Assembly (NCBI RefSeq): GCF_016722765.1
Contig: NZ_JAEQND010000003.1
Coordinates: forward strand, 310,001-374,000
Direction: 5' to 3'
Source: Ramlibacter alkalitolerans
Lineage (GTDB): Bacteria > Pseudomonadota > Gammaproteobacteria > Burkholderiales > Burkholderiaceae_C
DNA length: 64,000 nucleotides
Of the stretch, positions 1 through 11,088 are shown piece by piece. How positions within the stretch are numbered: the first letter of the stretch is position 1; each line of letters opens with the position of its first letter. The notes below the pieces were generated by a model. It had not been told where the DNA came from. It did no database searches and saw nothing but the letters and a program-made list of their open reading frames with translations. The translations under genes and the position numbers were made by a program.

Positions 1-378
1 AGCGCCAGTCGGGGCCGGCGCCGCCATCGAGCAGCACGCTCGCGAAGGTGAAGTCCACCAGGGCGTGGATGCGCGTCGCGCGCGGCAGGTGTTCCACCCG
101 CCGCTCCAGTTCCGCCTTGCGATCGACGCCGCCGGCTTCCAGGTGGCGCCAGCGGCTGTGCAGCGGGACGTGCAGCTTCGGGAAGCGCCTGCGGGTGATG
201 TCGGCGACGTCGCGCGCCGCGCCGGGCAGGGCGCCGTCATCGACCGTGAACCAGCGCGACTGGCCCTCGCGCGCGCGCCGCAGCAATTGGCCGCAGCGTT
301 CGCGGATGGCGTGCGTGCTGCGCAGGAGGCTGGCCGCGGCCTCCGCTTCGGCGGCGCCCGTCACGGATTGCACGGTGC

Positions 379-382
<4 letters not shown>
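1..382 (-). CDS. Urc4/Urg3-like protein (DUF1688 family), 3' end missing
   Basis: The gene runs off the left edge; 127 codons are visible, read leftwards from the ATG at 382. The visible part, with HSRWRH at residues 75-80 followed closely by GGVDR, matches the N-terminal part of the DUF1688/Urc4 family as I recall it. In yeasts Urc4 is needed for the URC pathway, which lets cells use uracil as nitrogen source; its own reaction is not settled. The ATG overlaps the stop codon of the upstream GTP cyclohydrolase II-like gene by 4 nt (ATGA), so the two are very likely co-translated. Pairing with a Urc1-like partner is the main reason for trusting the call. Identification is from memory of the family, not from a search. 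Confidence 0.72.
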
Positions 383-1626
<1,244 letters not shown>

Positions 1627-1759
1627 GATGTCCTGCGGTGCAAAGTCCGACTCTAGCAAAGCGGCGGGGTCAGCGACACTGTTGGGCCTACCCGTTGCGA
1701 AGCGCGCGAACGCACTCTGGCGCGGCCCTCGGCCGCGGAAGGTGAACCGCGAAGCGCGT

Positions 1760-1769
1760 GAACCCCAGC
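1760..1769 (+). repeat. REP-like core (left flank of RAYT)
   Basis: GAACCCCAGC lies 21 bp beyond the stop codon of the truncated transposase gene. It is the inverse of the GCTGGGGTTC core at 2319-2328 beyond that gene's other end. The same 10-mer pair occurs at the 9451-9539 palindrome. Three appearances in 8 kb, two of them bracketing a RAYT gene, suggest a REP family. Confidence 0.5.
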
Positions 1770-1790
1770 AAATAAAAAAAAGCAGGAAAC

Positions 1791-2216
1791 CTACTCCCCG
1801 AACTGCCCCTCCACCGTGGCGCTGATCCCCCAATCCGGCGCCACGATCCCCTCCCGCACGAACCGGTGGAAGCTGGAATACGGCCATTCGTTCGCCCGCG
1901 CCACCCATCCGTGCTTCACCGGGTTGTAGTGGATGTAGTCCACGTGCCGCTGGAAGTCTTCCTCATCGTGGATCTGGTGCTCCCAGAAGCGGCGCTGCCA
2001 GAGCTTGCGCTCTCCCTTCAGGCCACGCCCGGGTGCAACGTCATCGCGCAGGACGCCGTTGGCGACGAGCGACTGCGTGTGCCGTGTCTTGGCGTGCTTG
2101 ACGGCAGCGCGCAGGAGGTCGACGTGGTCCACCAGCCAGCGGGCGCCGCGGTCCTGCAGGGTCAGGGTGAAGAAACAGGTGGCGCCGGCGGCGTCGGCGC
2201 GGATGTAGGTGCGCAT
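1791..2216 (-). pseudogene. REP-associated tyrosine transposase (RAYT), internally deleted
   Basis: A 141-residue open frame with both ends of a RAYT (Y1 transposase-like, IS200/IS605-related): N-terminal FFTLTLQDR and LLRAAVKHAK, and C-terminal KLWQRRFWEHQI, HVDYIHYNPVKHGWV and WPYSSFHRFV. Typical relatives are about 180 residues or longer. The missing middle, after residue about 53, is where the PxHxH metal-binding (HUH) motif lies, so the protein should not be able to cut DNA. The deletion kept the reading frame. Inverted REP cores lie on both sides, as expected for a RAYT locus. Listed as a pseudogene because the catalytic motif is gone; expression as a stub cannot be excluded. Confidence 0.7.
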
Positions 2217-2318
2217 GGTGTGCGTACAACGCGCGGCAGGCGGGGCGGGACGGTGATGGAATGCCCGTGGCGGGGGGTATTCGTACGCTGCTATCGAAAG
2301 CGGAACTCGCGCGCAAGC

Positions 2319-2328
2319 GCTGGGGTTC
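2319..2328 (+). repeat. REP-like core (right flank of RAYT)
   Basis: GCTGGGGTTC within AAGCGCTGGGGTTC. It is inverted relative to the copy at 1760-1769 and shares its 14 bases with 9495-9508. Confidence 0.5.
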
Positions 2329-2377
2329 GCGCTGGCGCGGCTCACAGCCAGCCTGCCCATGGACGCAGGCAGCGCCC

Positions 2378-3886
2378 TCAGCGCTTCTTCCCCCCCAGGA
2401 TGCTCCCCAGCACTCCCCGCGCGATCTCGCGGCCGACCGAACTGCCGATGGTGCGGATGGCCGATTTGGCGAAGTTCTCGACCAGGCCGTCGCGCTTGCC
2501 GCCGCGCGGGCCGGTCGAGCCGAAGAGCACGTCCGACAGGCCGCCCAGCACGCTGCCGGCAGCGCCGGAGGTGCCGACGGTGCCACCGGCGCCGGGAACG
2601 CCCGCCGCCTCGGCGCGGCCCTTCAGCTTCTCGTAGGCCGACTCGCGGTCCACCAGCTGCTCGTACACGCCGGCCACGATGGAGTTCGCCCGCAGCGCCT
2701 GGCGCTGCTCCGGGGTGATCGGGCCGATCTGGCTGCCGGGCGGCAGCACGTACAGCCGCTCGGTCACGCTGGGCCGACCCTTCTCGTCCAGGAAGCTGAC
2801 CAGGGCCTCGCCCACGGCCAGTTCGGTGATCGCGGCGGCGATGTCCAGGCCCGGCTTGGGCCGCATCGTCTCGGCCGTCGCCTTCACCGCCTTCTGGTCG
2901 CGCGGCGTGAAGGCGCGCAGTGCATGCTGCACCCGGTTGCCCAGTTGCGCGAGCACGGCATCGGGGATGTCCAGCGGGTTCTGCGTCACGAAATAGACGC
3001 CCACCCCCTTGGAGCGCACCAGCCGCACGACCAGTTCGATGCGCTCGACCAGCACCTTGGGCGCGTCGTCGAACAGCAGGTGCGCCTCGTCGAAGAAGAA
3101 CACCAGCTTGGGCTGCTCGAGGTCGCCCACCTCGGGCAGGATCTCGAACAGCTCCGACAGCAACCACAGCAGGAAGGTGGCGTACAGGCGCGGCGCGTTC
3201 AGCAGCTTGTCGGCGGCCAGGATGTTGATCACGCCGCGGCCGTTCGGGTCGGTCTGCAGGAAGTCCGCGATGTTGAGCATCGGCTCGCCGAAGAACTTGT
3301 CGCCGCCTTGCGACTCGATCTGCAGCAGCCCGCGCTGGATGGCGCCCACGCTGGCCGGGCTGATGTTGCCGTACTCGGTGGTGAACTGCTTTGCGTTGTC
3401 CCCCACGTGCTGCAGCATGGCGCGCAGGTCCTTCAGGTCCAGCAGCAGCAGGCCGTTGGCATCGGCGATCCGGAACACGATCTGCAGCACCCCGGCCTGG
3501 GTCTCGTTGAGGTTCAGCATGCGCGCCAGCAGCAGCGGCCCCATGTCGCTCACGGTGGCACGCACGGGGTGCCCCTGTTCGCCGAACACGTCCCACAGCG
3601 TGGTCGGGCAGGCCTGCGGCTGCGGCTCGGGCAGGCCGCGCTCCTTGACGGCGGCCGCCAGCTTGCCCTCGATGCGGCCGGCCTGGCTGATGCCGGTCAG
3701 GTCGCCCTTGATGTCGGCCAGGAACACGGGCACGCCGATCTGGCTGAAACTTTCCGCCAGTTTCTGCAGCGTCACGGTCTTGCCGGTGCCGGTGGCACCG
3801 GTGACGAGCCCGTGCCGGTTGGCAAGGGCGGGCAGCAGGAACGCCTCGGTTTTCCCGTTCTTCGCGATCAGCAGGGGTTCGGCCAT
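2378..3886 (-). CDS. HerA-like ATPase (DUF853 family, YjgR-like)
   Basis: 502 residues with Walker A GATGTGKT at residues 30-37, a Walker B-like [10 protein letters not shown], and a motif reading [14 protein letters not shown] before a conserved [14 protein letters not shown]. This is the layout of the DUF853/YjgR family, which belongs to the HerA-FtsK ATPases. The cellular role is unknown; DNA or protein translocation is usually suggested. The C-terminus is Gly-rich with a final GGKKR. The ATG at 3886 gives the family-typical start ([11 protein letters not shown]). The gene is divergent from yebC across about 60 bp. No NurA-like nuclease partner is nearby, so a HerA-NurA role is not supported. 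Confidence 0.88.
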   Translation of the reverse strand: MAEPLLIAKNGKTEAFLLPALANRHGLVTGATGTGKTVTLQKLAESFSQIGVPVFLADIKGDLTGISQAGRIEGKLAAAVKERGLPEPQPQACPTTLWDVFGEQGHPVRATVSDMGPLLLARMLNLNETQAGVLQIVFRIADANGLLLLDLKDLRAMLQHVGDNAKQFTTEYGNISPASVGAIQRGLLQIESQGGDKFFGEPMLNIADFLQTDPNGRGVINILAADKLLNAPRLYATFLLWLLSELFEILPEVGDLEQPKLVFFFDEAHLLFDDAPKVLVERIELVVRLVRSKGVGVYFVTQNPLDIPDAVLAQLGNRVQHALRAFTPRDQKAVKATAETMRPKPGLDIAAAITELAVGEALVSFLDEKGRPSVTERLYVLPPGSQIGPITPEQRQALRANSIVAGVYEQLVDRESAYEKLKGRAEAAGVPGAGGTVGTSGAAGSVLGGLSDVLFGSTGPRGGKRDGLVENFAKSAIRTIGSSVGREIARGVLGSILGGKKR

Positions 3887-3949
3887 GGGGCGAAAAGTAG
3901 AATGTTGGTCTTCGTAGAGTACAGCACGCGAGCAACAGGGGATCATTCC

Positions 3950-4675
3950 GTGGCCGGACACAGCAAATGGGCAAACATCCAGCACCGCAAGGGGCGCCAG
4001 GACGAGAAGCGGGGCAAGATCTGGACGCGCGTCATCCGTGAAATCATGGTGGCGGCGCGGCAGGGCGGGGGCGACCTCACGGCCAACCCGCGCCTGCGGC
4101 TGGCGGTGGCCCAGGCGAAGGCGGCCAACATGCCCGCCGACACCATCAAGCGCAACATCGACAAGGCCACGGGCGCCCTCGAGGGCGTGAGCTACGAGGA
4201 GATCCGCTACGAGGGCTACGGCATCGGTGGCGCGGCGATCATCGTCGACACCATGACGGACAACAAGGTCCGCACCGTGGCGGAGGTGCGCCACATCTTC
4301 AGCAAGTACGGCGGCAACATGGGCACCGAAGGTTCGGTGGCCTTCCAGTTCAAGCATTGCGGCCAGCTGGTCTTCGCGCCGGGCACCAGCGAGGACAAGG
4401 TGATGGAAGTGGCGCTGGAAGCCGGCGCCGACGACGTGATCGCCGACGACGAGGGCGCCATCGAGGTCCTGACGGCCCCCGGCGAGTTCGAAAAGGTCAA
4501 GAATGCGCTGGAAGCCGCCGGCCTGAAGCCGGAGGTGGCGGAAGTGACCATGCGGCCCGAGAACACCATCGAACTGACCGGCGAGGACGCCGCACGCATG
4601 CAGAAGCTGCTCGACATGCTGGAAGACCTGGACGACGTGCAGAACGTCTACAACAACGCGGAAATCACCGAGTGA
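3950..4675 (+). CDS. yebC: YebC/PmpR-family protein
   Basis: 241 residues starting at a GTG that gives (M)[14 protein letters not shown], the invariant family start. Conserved blocks [30 protein letters not shown] and YEGYG are present and the length is standard. The family was described first as transcriptional regulators and more recently as ribosome-associated factors that relieve stalling at proline stretches. The last codons overlap the purD GTG by 4 nt (GTGA), so the two genes are coupled. Confidence 0.95.
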   Translation: MAGHSKWANIQHRKGRQDEKRGKIWTRVIREIMVAARQGGGDLTANPRLRLAVAQAKAANMPADTIKRNIDKATGALEGVSYEEIRYEGYGIGGAAIIVDTMTDNKVRTVAEVRHIFSKYGGNMGTEGSVAFQFKHCGQLVFAPGTSEDKVMEVALEAGADDVIADDEGAIEVLTAPGEFEKVKNALEAAGLKPEVAEVTMRPENTIELTGEDAARMQKLLDMLEDLDDVQNVYNNAEITE

Positions 4676-5952
4676 AAGTCCTCGTCATCGGCGGCGGCGG
4701 CCGCGAGCACGCGCTGGCGTGGAAGCTCGCGCAGTCGCCCAAGGTGCAGGCCGTCTATGTGGCGCCGGGCAACGGCGGGACCGCGCTCGATCCGCGGCTG
4801 GAGAACGTGCCGATCACGGACCTGCGGCAACTGCGCGACTGGGCACTGAAGGAAAGGATCGCGCTGACCGTCGTGGGCCCCGAGGCACCGCTGGCCGCCG
4901 GCGTGGTGGACGAGTTCCGCACGCACGGGCTGCGCATCTTCGGCCCGACGCAGGCGGCGGCCCAGCTCGAAAGCTCCAAGGCCTTCGCCAAGGCCTTCAT
5001 GGCCCGCCACCAGATCCCGACGGCGGAGTACGAGGCCTTCACCGACGCCGCGCAAGCCCATGCGTACGTCGACCGCAAGGGCGCCCCGATCGTGGTGAAG
5101 GCCGACGGCCTCGCGGCCGGCAAGGGCGTGGTGGTGGCCACCACCGCCGCCGAGGCCCATGAAGCGATCGACTTCATGCTCCTGGACGACAAGCTGGGCG
5201 TGTCGCACAACGCCGGCGGCGCCCGGGTGGTGATCGAGGAATGCCTGCAGGGCGAGGAAGCCAGCTTCATCGTGCTGTGCGACGGCAGGAACGTGGTGGC
5301 GCTGGCCACCAGCCAGGACCACAAGCGCCTGCGCGACGGCGACCAGGGCCCCAACACCGGCGGCATGGGCGCCTATTCGCCCGCACCCGTGGTGACGCCC
5401 GAAGTGCATGCACGGGCGATGCGCGAGATCATCCTGCCGGCCGTGCGCGGCATGGAAAAGGACGGCATTCCGTACACCGGCTTCCTCTATGCCGGCCTGA
5501 TGATCGATGCCCAGGGCCAGCCGAAGACGCTGGAATTCAACTGCCGCATGGGCGACCCGGAGACGCAGCCGATCATGATGCGGCTGAAGTCCGACCTGTT
5601 CGACGTGATGCTCGCCGCCACCTCGGGCACCCTCGACCAGGTCAACCTCGACTGGGACCGCCGCACGGCCCTCGGCGTGGTGATGGCCGCCGCCGGCTAC
5701 CCGATGGATCCGCGCAAGGGCGACGTGATCCGCGGCTTGCCGAAGGAGGCCGAGGACGCGATGGTGTTCCACGCCGGCACCGCCGCGCATGGCAACACCA
5801 CGGTCAGCGCCGGCGGGCGCGTGCTGTGCGTCACGGCGCTGGCCGATACCGTCAAGGCGGCGCAGCAGCGGGCCTACGAGGTCCTGCGGGGCATCCAGTT
5901 CGACGGCGCGCAGTACCGCCGCGACATCGGCTTCCGCGCCGTGAAGGGCTGA
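4672..5952 (+). CDS. purD: phosphoribosylamine-glycine ligase (GAR synthetase)
   Basis: 426 residues, ATP-grasp ligase joining glycine to phosphoribosylamine in purine synthesis. It starts with GTG giving (M)[18 protein letters not shown], the PurD N-terminus. The ATP-grasp lysine segment [18 protein letters not shown] and the PurD signature [11 protein letters not shown] are visible. The start overlaps the yebC stop by 4 nt and hemF begins 7 nt after the stop, so this is a tight operon. Confidence 0.97.
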   Translation: MKVLVIGGGGREHALAWKLAQSPKVQAVYVAPGNGGTALDPRLENVPITDLRQLRDWALKERIALTVVGPEAPLAAGVVDEFRTHGLRIFGPTQAAAQLESSKAFAKAFMARHQIPTAEYEAFTDAAQAHAYVDRKGAPIVVKADGLAAGKGVVVATTAAEAHEAIDFMLLDDKLGVSHNAGGARVVIEECLQGEEASFIVLCDGRNVVALATSQDHKRLRDGDQGPNTGGMGAYSPAPVVTPEVHARAMREIILPAVRGMEKDGIPYTGFLYAGLMIDAQGQPKTLEFNCRMGDPETQPIMMRLKSDLFDVMLAATSGTLDQVNLDWDRRTALGVVMAAAGYPMDPRKGDVIRGLPKEAEDAMVFHAGTAAHGNTTVSAGGRVLCVTALADTVKAAQQRAYEVLRGIQFDGAQYRRDIGFRAVKG

Positions 5953-5959
5953 AAACCTG

Positions 5960-6874
5960 ATGGAACCGAACATCACCGCCGTGCGCACCTGGCTCACGGG
6001 CCTGCAGCAAAGCATCACGCACACCATCGCCGGGATCGACGGCCAGGCCTTCCGCGCCGACGCCTGGAAGAAGGAGCCCGGCGAGAAGCTGCAGGGTGAA
6101 GGCGTGACCATGATCCTGGAGCAGGGCCAGGTGTTCGAGCGCGCCGGCGTCGGCTTCTCGCACGTGCGCGGGCCGCAGCTGCCGCCTTCGGCGACCCAGC
6201 ACCGGCCGGAACTCGTCGGCGCCTCGTTCGAGGCGATGGGCGTCTCGCTGGTGTTCCACCCGCGCAACCCGTACGCGCCCACGGTGCACATGAACGTGCG
6301 CATGCTCGCCGCGCTGCCCGCCAACGCGCCGCCGGTGTACTGGTTCGGCGGCGGCATGGACCTCACGCCCTACTACGGCTGGGAGGAGGACGCCGTCCAC
6401 TTCCACCGCGTCTGCCGCGACAGCCTGCTGCCCTTCGGCGAGGACCGGTATCCGCGCTTCAAGGCCTGGTGCGACGAGTACTTCTTCAACCGCCACCGCA
6501 ACGAGCCGCGCGGCATCGGCGGCATCTTCTTCGACGACTACTTCGAGGACGGCTTCGAGCGCAGCTTCGGCATGCTGCAGTCGGTCGGCGACAGCTTCCT
6601 CGAAGCCTACGTGCCGGTGCTCAAGCGCCGCAAGGACATCCCCTGGGGCGAGTGCGAGCGGGCCTGGCAGCTGCTGCGCCGCGGCCGCTACGTCGAGTTC
6701 AACCTGGTGTGGGACCGCGGCACGCACTTCGGCCTGCAGTCGGGCGGCCGCACCGAGTCGATCCTGATGTCGATGCCGCCCATGGTCAGCTGGGCCTACC
6801 AGCACCAGCCCGAGCCGGGCTCGCGCGAGGACGAACTGCTGCGGCGCTTCCTCGTGCGCAGGGACTGGGTTTGA
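5960..6874 (+). CDS. hemF: oxygen-dependent coproporphyrinogen III oxidase
   Basis: 304 residues. Converts coproporphyrinogen III to protoporphyrinogen IX with O2 in haem synthesis; cytosolic. Signatures: [31 protein letters not shown] and [15 protein letters not shown], all in family order. Full length. It sits 7 nt after purD, and nadD starts 8 nt after its stop. The presence of the aerobic enzyme indicates growth with oxygen. Confidence 0.97.
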   Translation: MEPNITAVRTWLTGLQQSITHTIAGIDGQAFRADAWKKEPGEKLQGEGVTMILEQGQVFERAGVGFSHVRGPQLPPSATQHRPELVGASFEAMGVSLVFHPRNPYAPTVHMNVRMLAALPANAPPVYWFGGGMDLTPYYGWEEDAVHFHRVCRDSLLPFGEDRYPRFKAWCDEYFFNRHRNEPRGIGGIFFDDYFEDGFERSFGMLQSVGDSFLEAYVPVLKRRKDIPWGECERAWQLLRRGRYVEFNLVWDRGTHFGLQSGGRTESILMSMPPMVSWAYQHQPEPGSREDELLRRFLVRRDWV

Positions 6875-6882
6875 TCCCTGCG

Positions 6883-7470
6883 ATGCGCCGGGTCGGCATG
6901 TTCGGCGGGGCCTTCGATCCGCCGCACCGGGCGCATGTCGCGCTGGCGGGCGCCGCCGTGCAGCAGCTGGCGCTCGACCGGCTGTACGTGCTGCCCACCG
7001 GCAATGCCTGGCACAAGGCCCGCACGCTCTCGTCGGCCGGGCACCGGCTGGCGATGACGCGGCTGGCCTTCGCGCCGCTACCCGCCGTGCAGGTCGACGA
7101 CCGAGAGCTCAGGCGCACGGGCCCGACCTACAGCGTGGAGACCTTGCGCGAGCTGCAGGCCGAGCATCCCGGCGCGCTGCTGCACCTGCTGATGGGCGAG
7201 GACCAGGCCGCGGGCTTCACCGGCTGGCAGGCCTGGCAGGAGATCGCGCAGCTGGCCGTGCTGTGCGTGGCCGGCCGGGGTGCCGGCGAGGGCATCGCCA
7301 CCTTGCGCGCCTTGCCGGGCGTGCGGGTGCAGGTGCTCAAGTTGCCGCAGATGCCCGAGAGCGCGACCGACGTCCGCGCGCGGCTGACACGCGGGCAGGA
7401 GATCGGCGAGCTGGTTGGGCCAGCCGTCGCCGGTTATATTGAATCCCATCATCTTTACCAGAACACCTGA
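6883..7470 (+). CDS. nadD: nicotinate-nucleotide adenylyltransferase
   Basis: 195 residues. Transfers AMP from ATP to nicotinate mononucleotide in NAD synthesis. The nucleotidyltransferase motif GGAFDPPHRAHVALA lies near the start and the second motif, SATDVRARL, near the end. The ATG at 6883 gives MRRVGMFGG; an in-frame TTG at 6871 would add four residues and is less likely. The stop shares one base with the rsfS start (TGATG), giving nadD-rsfS-rlmH in the usual order. Confidence 0.95.
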   Translation: MRRVGMFGGAFDPPHRAHVALAGAAVQQLALDRLYVLPTGNAWHKARTLSSAGHRLAMTRLAFAPLPAVQVDDRELRRTGPTYSVETLRELQAEHPGALLHLLMGEDQAAGFTGWQAWQEIAQLAVLCVAGRGAGEGIATLRALPGVRVQVLKLPQMPESATDVRARLTRGQEIGELVGPAVAGYIESHHLYQNT

Positions 7471-8357
7471 TGACGCAAGAAGCCGCCGCCAAGAAGGACA
7501 CGCAGAAACTCCAGCGGGCCATCATCGATGGCCTGGAGGACGTGAAGGGGCAGGACATCCAGGTCTTCAACACCGAGCACCTGTCGCCCCTGTTCGAGCG
7601 GGTCATCGTCGCGTCGGGCACCTCGAACCGGCAGACCAGGGCGCTCGCTTCCAGCGTGATCGATGCCGTGCGCGAGGCGGGCTTCCCCAAGCCGCGCATC
7701 GAGGGCGAGGACAACGGCGAGTGGATCATCGTGGACTGCGGTGCCGCCGTCGCCCACATCATGCAGCCCGCCATCCGCCAGTACTACCACCTGGAGGAGA
7801 TCTGGGGCGAGAAGCCGGTGCGCTTGCGCGTCGGCGCCCCCAAGCCGCAGGCGCCGGTGCAGACCGCCGCGCCCACGCCCGCGAAGAAGGTCGGCACCTC
7901 CCTGCGGCGCAGCAGTGCCGCGAAGTCGGCGGCGCGTGATGCGGACCGCGAAGCGGCTGCGGCGAAGAAGGCGCCGGCGAAGCGGGGCGCGGGCAACGGC
8001 GCGGCGAAGGCGACGCCCTCGCGGGCGCCGGCACGGTCGACGGCGAATTCGCCGGCCGGCAAGGCAGCGACGAAGCGGCCGTCCGCACCCGCGAAGAGCA
8101 TGGTCGCGAAGAGTGCGCCGGCGAAGAGCACCACGGCAAAGAGCACCACGGCAAAGAGCACCACGGCAAAGAGCGCCACGGCGAAGAGCGCCGGCACGGC
8201 GAAGGGCACGGCGGCGAAGAGCACGGCCGCGAAGAGCGCGCCGGCGAAGAGCACGGGCGCCAGGAGCACCGGGGCGAAGGGCACCGCCGCTCGCGGCACG
8301 CCCGCGAAGAAGGCGCCGGCCAGGTCCGCCGGCAAGAGCACCGCCTCGCGCCACTGA
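7470..8357 (+). CDS. rsfS: ribosomal silencing factor RsfS with long Ala/Lys/Ser/Thr tail
   Basis: Residues about 10-115 are a normal RsfS/Iojap domain ([34 protein letters not shown]). RsfS binds ribosomal protein uL14 and blocks 30S-50S joining when nutrients run low. Normal RsfS is about 105-140 residues; this one has 295. The extra 180 residues are almost only Ala, Lys, Ser, Thr, Pro and Gly, with pentapeptides such as [15 protein letters not shown] and KSTAA, resembling histone H1-like or RNA-binding tails. A tract at 8124-8183 is a 15-bp tandem repeat. The frame stays open to 2 nt before rlmH. A basic, disordered tail could add RNA or DNA binding; that is inference. Confidence 0.93.
   Translation: MTQEAAAKKDTQKLQRAIIDGLEDVKGQDIQVFNTEHLSPLFERVIVASGTSNRQTRALASSVIDAVREAGFPKPRIEGEDNGEWIIVDCGAAVAHIMQPAIRQYYHLEEIWGEKPVRLRVGAPKPQAPVQTAAPTPAKKVGTSLRRSSAAKSAARDADREAAAAKKAPAKRGAGNGAAKATPSRAPARSTANSPAGKAATKRPSAPAKSMVAKSAPAKSTTAKSTTAKSTTAKSATAKSAGTAKGTAAKSTAAKSAPAKSTGARSTGAKGTAARGTPAKKAPARSAGKSTASRH
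8124..8183 (+). repeat. 15-bp tandem repeat inside rsfS
   Basis: Three identical units AAGAGCACCACGGCA at 8124, 8139 and 8154, then a fourth with two changes at 8169. Each encodes KSTTA (fourth KSATA). Because the unit is a multiple of three, copy changes keep the frame. Confidence 0.9.
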
Positions 8358-8359
8358 CC

Positions 8360-8827
8360 ATGCGCCTGCTGGTCGTGGCGGTCGGCCAGCGCGTGCCCGA
8401 CTGGGCGCAGACGGCCTGGTACGACTACGCCAAGCGCTTCCCGCCGGAGCTGCGGCTGGAACTCCGGGCCGTCAAGACCGAACCGCGGGCGTCGAAGACG
8501 CTCGCCACGCTGCTGGCCGCGGAGCGCGAGCGCATCGAGGCGGCCATCCCGAAGGGCGCGCGGGTGGTGGCGCTCGACGAACGCGGCACCCCCCTCAAGA
8601 CCCTGGCCCTGGCCGCCAAGCTCGAGGCGTGGCAGCTCGAAAACGACAGCGTGGCGCTGGTGATCGGCGGGCCCGACGGGCTCGATCCGGCGTTCCGCCA
8701 CGCCGCGCATGAACGCATCCGCCTGTCCGACCTCACGCTGCCGCACGCGATGGTGCGGGTGCTGCTCGCCGAGCAGCTCTATCGCGCATGGTCCATCAAC
8801 GCCGGCCATCCGTACCACCGCGAATGA
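8360..8827 (+). CDS. rlmH: 23S rRNA pseudouridine-1915 N3-methyltransferase
   Basis: 155 residues, SPOUT-fold methyltransferase that modifies pseudouridine 1915 in helix 69 of 23S rRNA, using SAM, on 70S ribosomes. The SAM-knot motif [12 protein letters not shown] and the C-terminal [18 protein letters not shown] and HPYHRE are diagnostic. It starts 2 nt after rsfS and overlaps the maf start (ATGA), so the ribosome genes are coupled. Confidence 0.96.
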   Translation: MRLLVVAVGQRVPDWAQTAWYDYAKRFPPELRLELRAVKTEPRASKTLATLLAAERERIEAAIPKGARVVALDERGTPLKTLALAAKLEAWQLENDSVALVIGGPDGLDPAFRHAAHERIRLSDLTLPHAMVRVLLAEQLYRAWSINAGHPYHRE

Positions 8828-9429
8828 GCCGGGGCTTCATCTATCTCGCCTCGCAGAGCCCGCGCCGGCGGCAATTGCTCGAACAGCTCGGCGTGCCCTA
8901 CGAGCTGCTGCTGCCGGAACCGGGCGAGGACAGCGAGGCGCTGGAAGAAGTGCATGCCGGCGAAGCGCCGGCGCGCTACGTGCGGCGTGTCACCGGCCTC
9001 AAGCTCGATGCCGCGGTGGCCCGCATGCAACGCCGCGGCCTGCCTGCGGCGCCCGTGCTCTGCTCCGATACCACGGTGGCCATGGGCCGCACCATCTACG
9101 GCAAGCCGGCGGACGGGCGCGATGCGGCGCGCATGCTGCGCGAGCTGTCCGGGCACACGCACCGCGTGCTGACCGCGCTGGCGGTGCAGGCGGGGCGCCG
9201 GCGCGCCGAGGCCCTGAGCGATTCACGCGTGAGCTTCGCGCCCCTGAGCGCGGCGGACATCCGCGCCTACGTGGCCACCGGCGAGCCGATGGGAAAGGCG
9301 GGCGCCTATGCGGTGCAGGGCAGGGCGGCGGCGCACATCCGCCGCATCGATGGCTCGTACACGGGGATCATGGGGTTGCCGCTGCATGAGACGGCGCTGC
9401 TGCTGAAGGGGCTCGGTTTGCGCTGGTGA
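8824..9429 (+). CDS. maf: Maf-family nucleoside triphosphate pyrophosphatase
   Basis: 201 residues. Hydrolyses non-canonical or dTTP/UTP nucleotides to monophosphates. Motifs: [12 protein letters not shown] at the start, [11 protein letters not shown] and [10 protein letters not shown], all typical of Maf. The ATG at 8824 overlaps the rlmH stop by 4 nt. In many proteobacteria maf is followed directly by rng; here a palindrome and a leftward PAS gene stand between them. Confidence 0.93.
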   Translation: MSRGFIYLASQSPRRRQLLEQLGVPYELLLPEPGEDSEALEEVHAGEAPARYVRRVTGLKLDAAVARMQRRGLPAAPVLCSDTTVAMGRTIYGKPADGRDAARMLRELSGHTHRVLTALAVQAGRRRAEALSDSRVSFAPLSAADIRAYVATGEPMGKAGAYAVQGRAAAHIRRIDGSYTGIMGLPLHETALLLKGLGLRW

Positions 9430-9450
9430 TGCGCTGGTGCGACGGGGTTT

Positions 9451-9539
9451 CGTAGGCTGGCGGTGGAGCGCAGCGAAACCCCAGCGATGCGCGAAAGCGC
9501 TGGGGTTCCGGCGCCTTCGCGCGTCACCACCAGCCTACG
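9451..9539. repeat. REPIN-like palindrome
   Basis: Outer arms CGTAGGCTGG (9451-9460) and CCAGCCTACG (9530-9539) are perfect inverse copies. Inner arms AACCCCAGC (9477-9485) and GCTGGGGTT (9499-9507) form a second nested pair. The inner core equals the sequence flanking the truncated RAYT at 1791-2216. Two REPs in inverse orientation form a REPIN, the unit spread by RAYTs. It fills the space between maf and the convergent PAS gene. Confidence 0.75.
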
Positions 9540-9593
9540 GATTCAGCATCCACACGCCGAGCCCGGAATTCACACTCGGGTGCCCACGCCCCC

Positions 9594-11027
9594 TCAAGCC
9601 GCCAGCTTCTCCGCCGGCTCCCGAGCCTCCTGCGCCTCCGGCACCAGGCCGACGACTTCCTTCCTCGCGTTGAACACCGGCCGCAGCGAAAAGAGGAAGC
9701 TGCGCCAGCCGTCCGGCAGCCGCACGCGCATGAGCATGCGCACGACTTCGCCCCTGGCGGCGGTTGCGACGGCTGCGCGCACGCGTTCCGGTGCCTCGGG
9801 CGTCTCGCTGAACCACTCCGTGTCCCAGAACGCACGGCCGACCACCTGCTGCAGCGTGCGCCCGATCGCGGCCAGCGACGTCGGGTTCGCATCGAGCACG
9901 GTCCCCTGCGTGTCCAGGAAACCCTGGAAGATCAGGTCGGTGGCGAAGGTGGCGCGCAGCCGGTCGGTCACGGCGTTCTGCGCCTCCAGGGCGCGCGTGA
10001 GTTCCGCGGTGCGATGCTTCACGTGCGCTTCCAGCGTCTCGTTCAGGCGGCGCAGTGCCTGCTGCGCCCGCTGTTCCGCCTCGATCAGGGCGGCCAGCCG
10101 GGCCCTTTCCTCGCCGAGCTGCCAGTTGCTGACGCGCAGCGCCGTTTCCGCCCGCGCGCGTTCCGTCACGTCGCTGGCGAGCACGAAGATGCCATCGACC
10201 TCGCCGCCCGCATTGCGCATCGGCTGGTACACGAAGTCCAGCACGCAATCCTCGGCCGGCGCACCGGGCGTGCGCTGCAGCTTCACCTGCACGCCGGTGC
10301 CCAGGTAAGCCTCGCCGCTGCGGTAGACGCCATCGAGCAGTTCGACGAAGCCCTGGCTGCGCACCTCGGGCAGGGCCTCGGCCACCGGCTTGCCGACGAT
10401 CTCGCGGCCGGCGACCAGTCGCCGGTAGGCGTCGTTCGCGAACTCGAACACGTGATCGGGCCCGCGCAGCAGCACGATCGGCGCAGGCGCCTGCCGGAAC
10501 AGCTCGCGCCAGCGGTCGATCTCCGCCTGCCGCTGGCGTCGGGCGTGCACCACCGCGGTGATCTCGTTGCCCTGGTTGAAGATGCCGCCGATGCCGTGCC
10601 CGGCGTCGCGGATGGCCGTCAGGCTGTAGTTCCACCAGGTTTCGCAGGCGCGGCCGCCGCGCACCATGGGCAGCATCTGCTCGTAGAACGCCATGCCTTC
10701 CCCGCTGTCGTACACGCGCTGGAACTGCGGGCCCACGATGTCCCAGATGTCGCTCCAGGCCTCGTGCGCGGGCAGGCCCAGGATGGCCGGATGCTTGTCG
10801 GCCGGGATCTCCGACCAGGCGTCGTTGTACAGGACGTACAACTCCGGTCCCCAGTAGATCGCGGTGGGGAAGCTGGAGTTGAGGCACAGGCTCATCGCCA
10901 TGCGCAATGCCGAAGGCCACCGGGACGGCTCGCCCAGGGGATGGGCCGCCCAATCGAACTGGCGGATGCGCTCGCCCATGGCGCCGCCGCCCTGCAGGAA
11001 CGCCGGTGCCGGCGAGGAAAGGGTCAT
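9594..11027 (-). CDS. PAS-domain sensory protein without output domain
   Basis: 477 residues. The first 170 residues (FDWAAHPLGEPSRWP, then IYWGPELYVLYNDAW) resemble the N-terminal PAS/GAF-like unit found in front of many hybrid histidine kinases. A second PAS follows around residues 180-295 (FEFANDAYRRLV, DFVYQPMRN, VLASDVTERARAE), then a coiled coil at about 300-355 and a third PAS at about 360-460. It ends right after this PAS with no kinase, GGDEF or receiver domain, so it may be a stand-alone sensor or a truncated kinase. It lies antiparallel between maf and rng. The ATG at 11027 is the only good start. Confidence 0.75.
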   Translation of the reverse strand: MTLSSPAPAFLQGGGAMGERIRQFDWAAHPLGEPSRWPSALRMAMSLCLNSSFPTAIYWGPELYVLYNDAWSEIPADKHPAILGLPAHEAWSDIWDIVGPQFQRVYDSGEGMAFYEQMLPMVRGGRACETWWNYSLTAIRDAGHGIGGIFNQGNEITAVVHARRQRQAEIDRWRELFRQAPAPIVLLRGPDHVFEFANDAYRRLVAGREIVGKPVAEALPEVRSQGFVELLDGVYRSGEAYLGTGVQVKLQRTPGAPAEDCVLDFVYQPMRNAGGEVDGIFVLASDVTERARAETALRVSNWQLGEERARLAALIEAEQRAQQALRRLNETLEAHVKHRTAELTRALEAQNAVTDRLRATFATDLIFQGFLDTQGTVLDANPTSLAAIGRTLQQVVGRAFWDTEWFSETPEAPERVRAAVATAARGEVVRMLMRVRLPDGWRSFLFSLRPVFNARKEVVGLVPEAQEAREPAEKLAA

Positions 11028-11088
11028 GACTGCGAAGGACTCTAGCAGGCCCTCTGCGATGCGGGGGCTGAGGTATCCTTTCCCTTAC

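Noticed and set aside
8100..8340. CRISPR array
   Set aside because: The repeats are contiguous 15-mers in frame with rsfS, no spacers and no cas genes.
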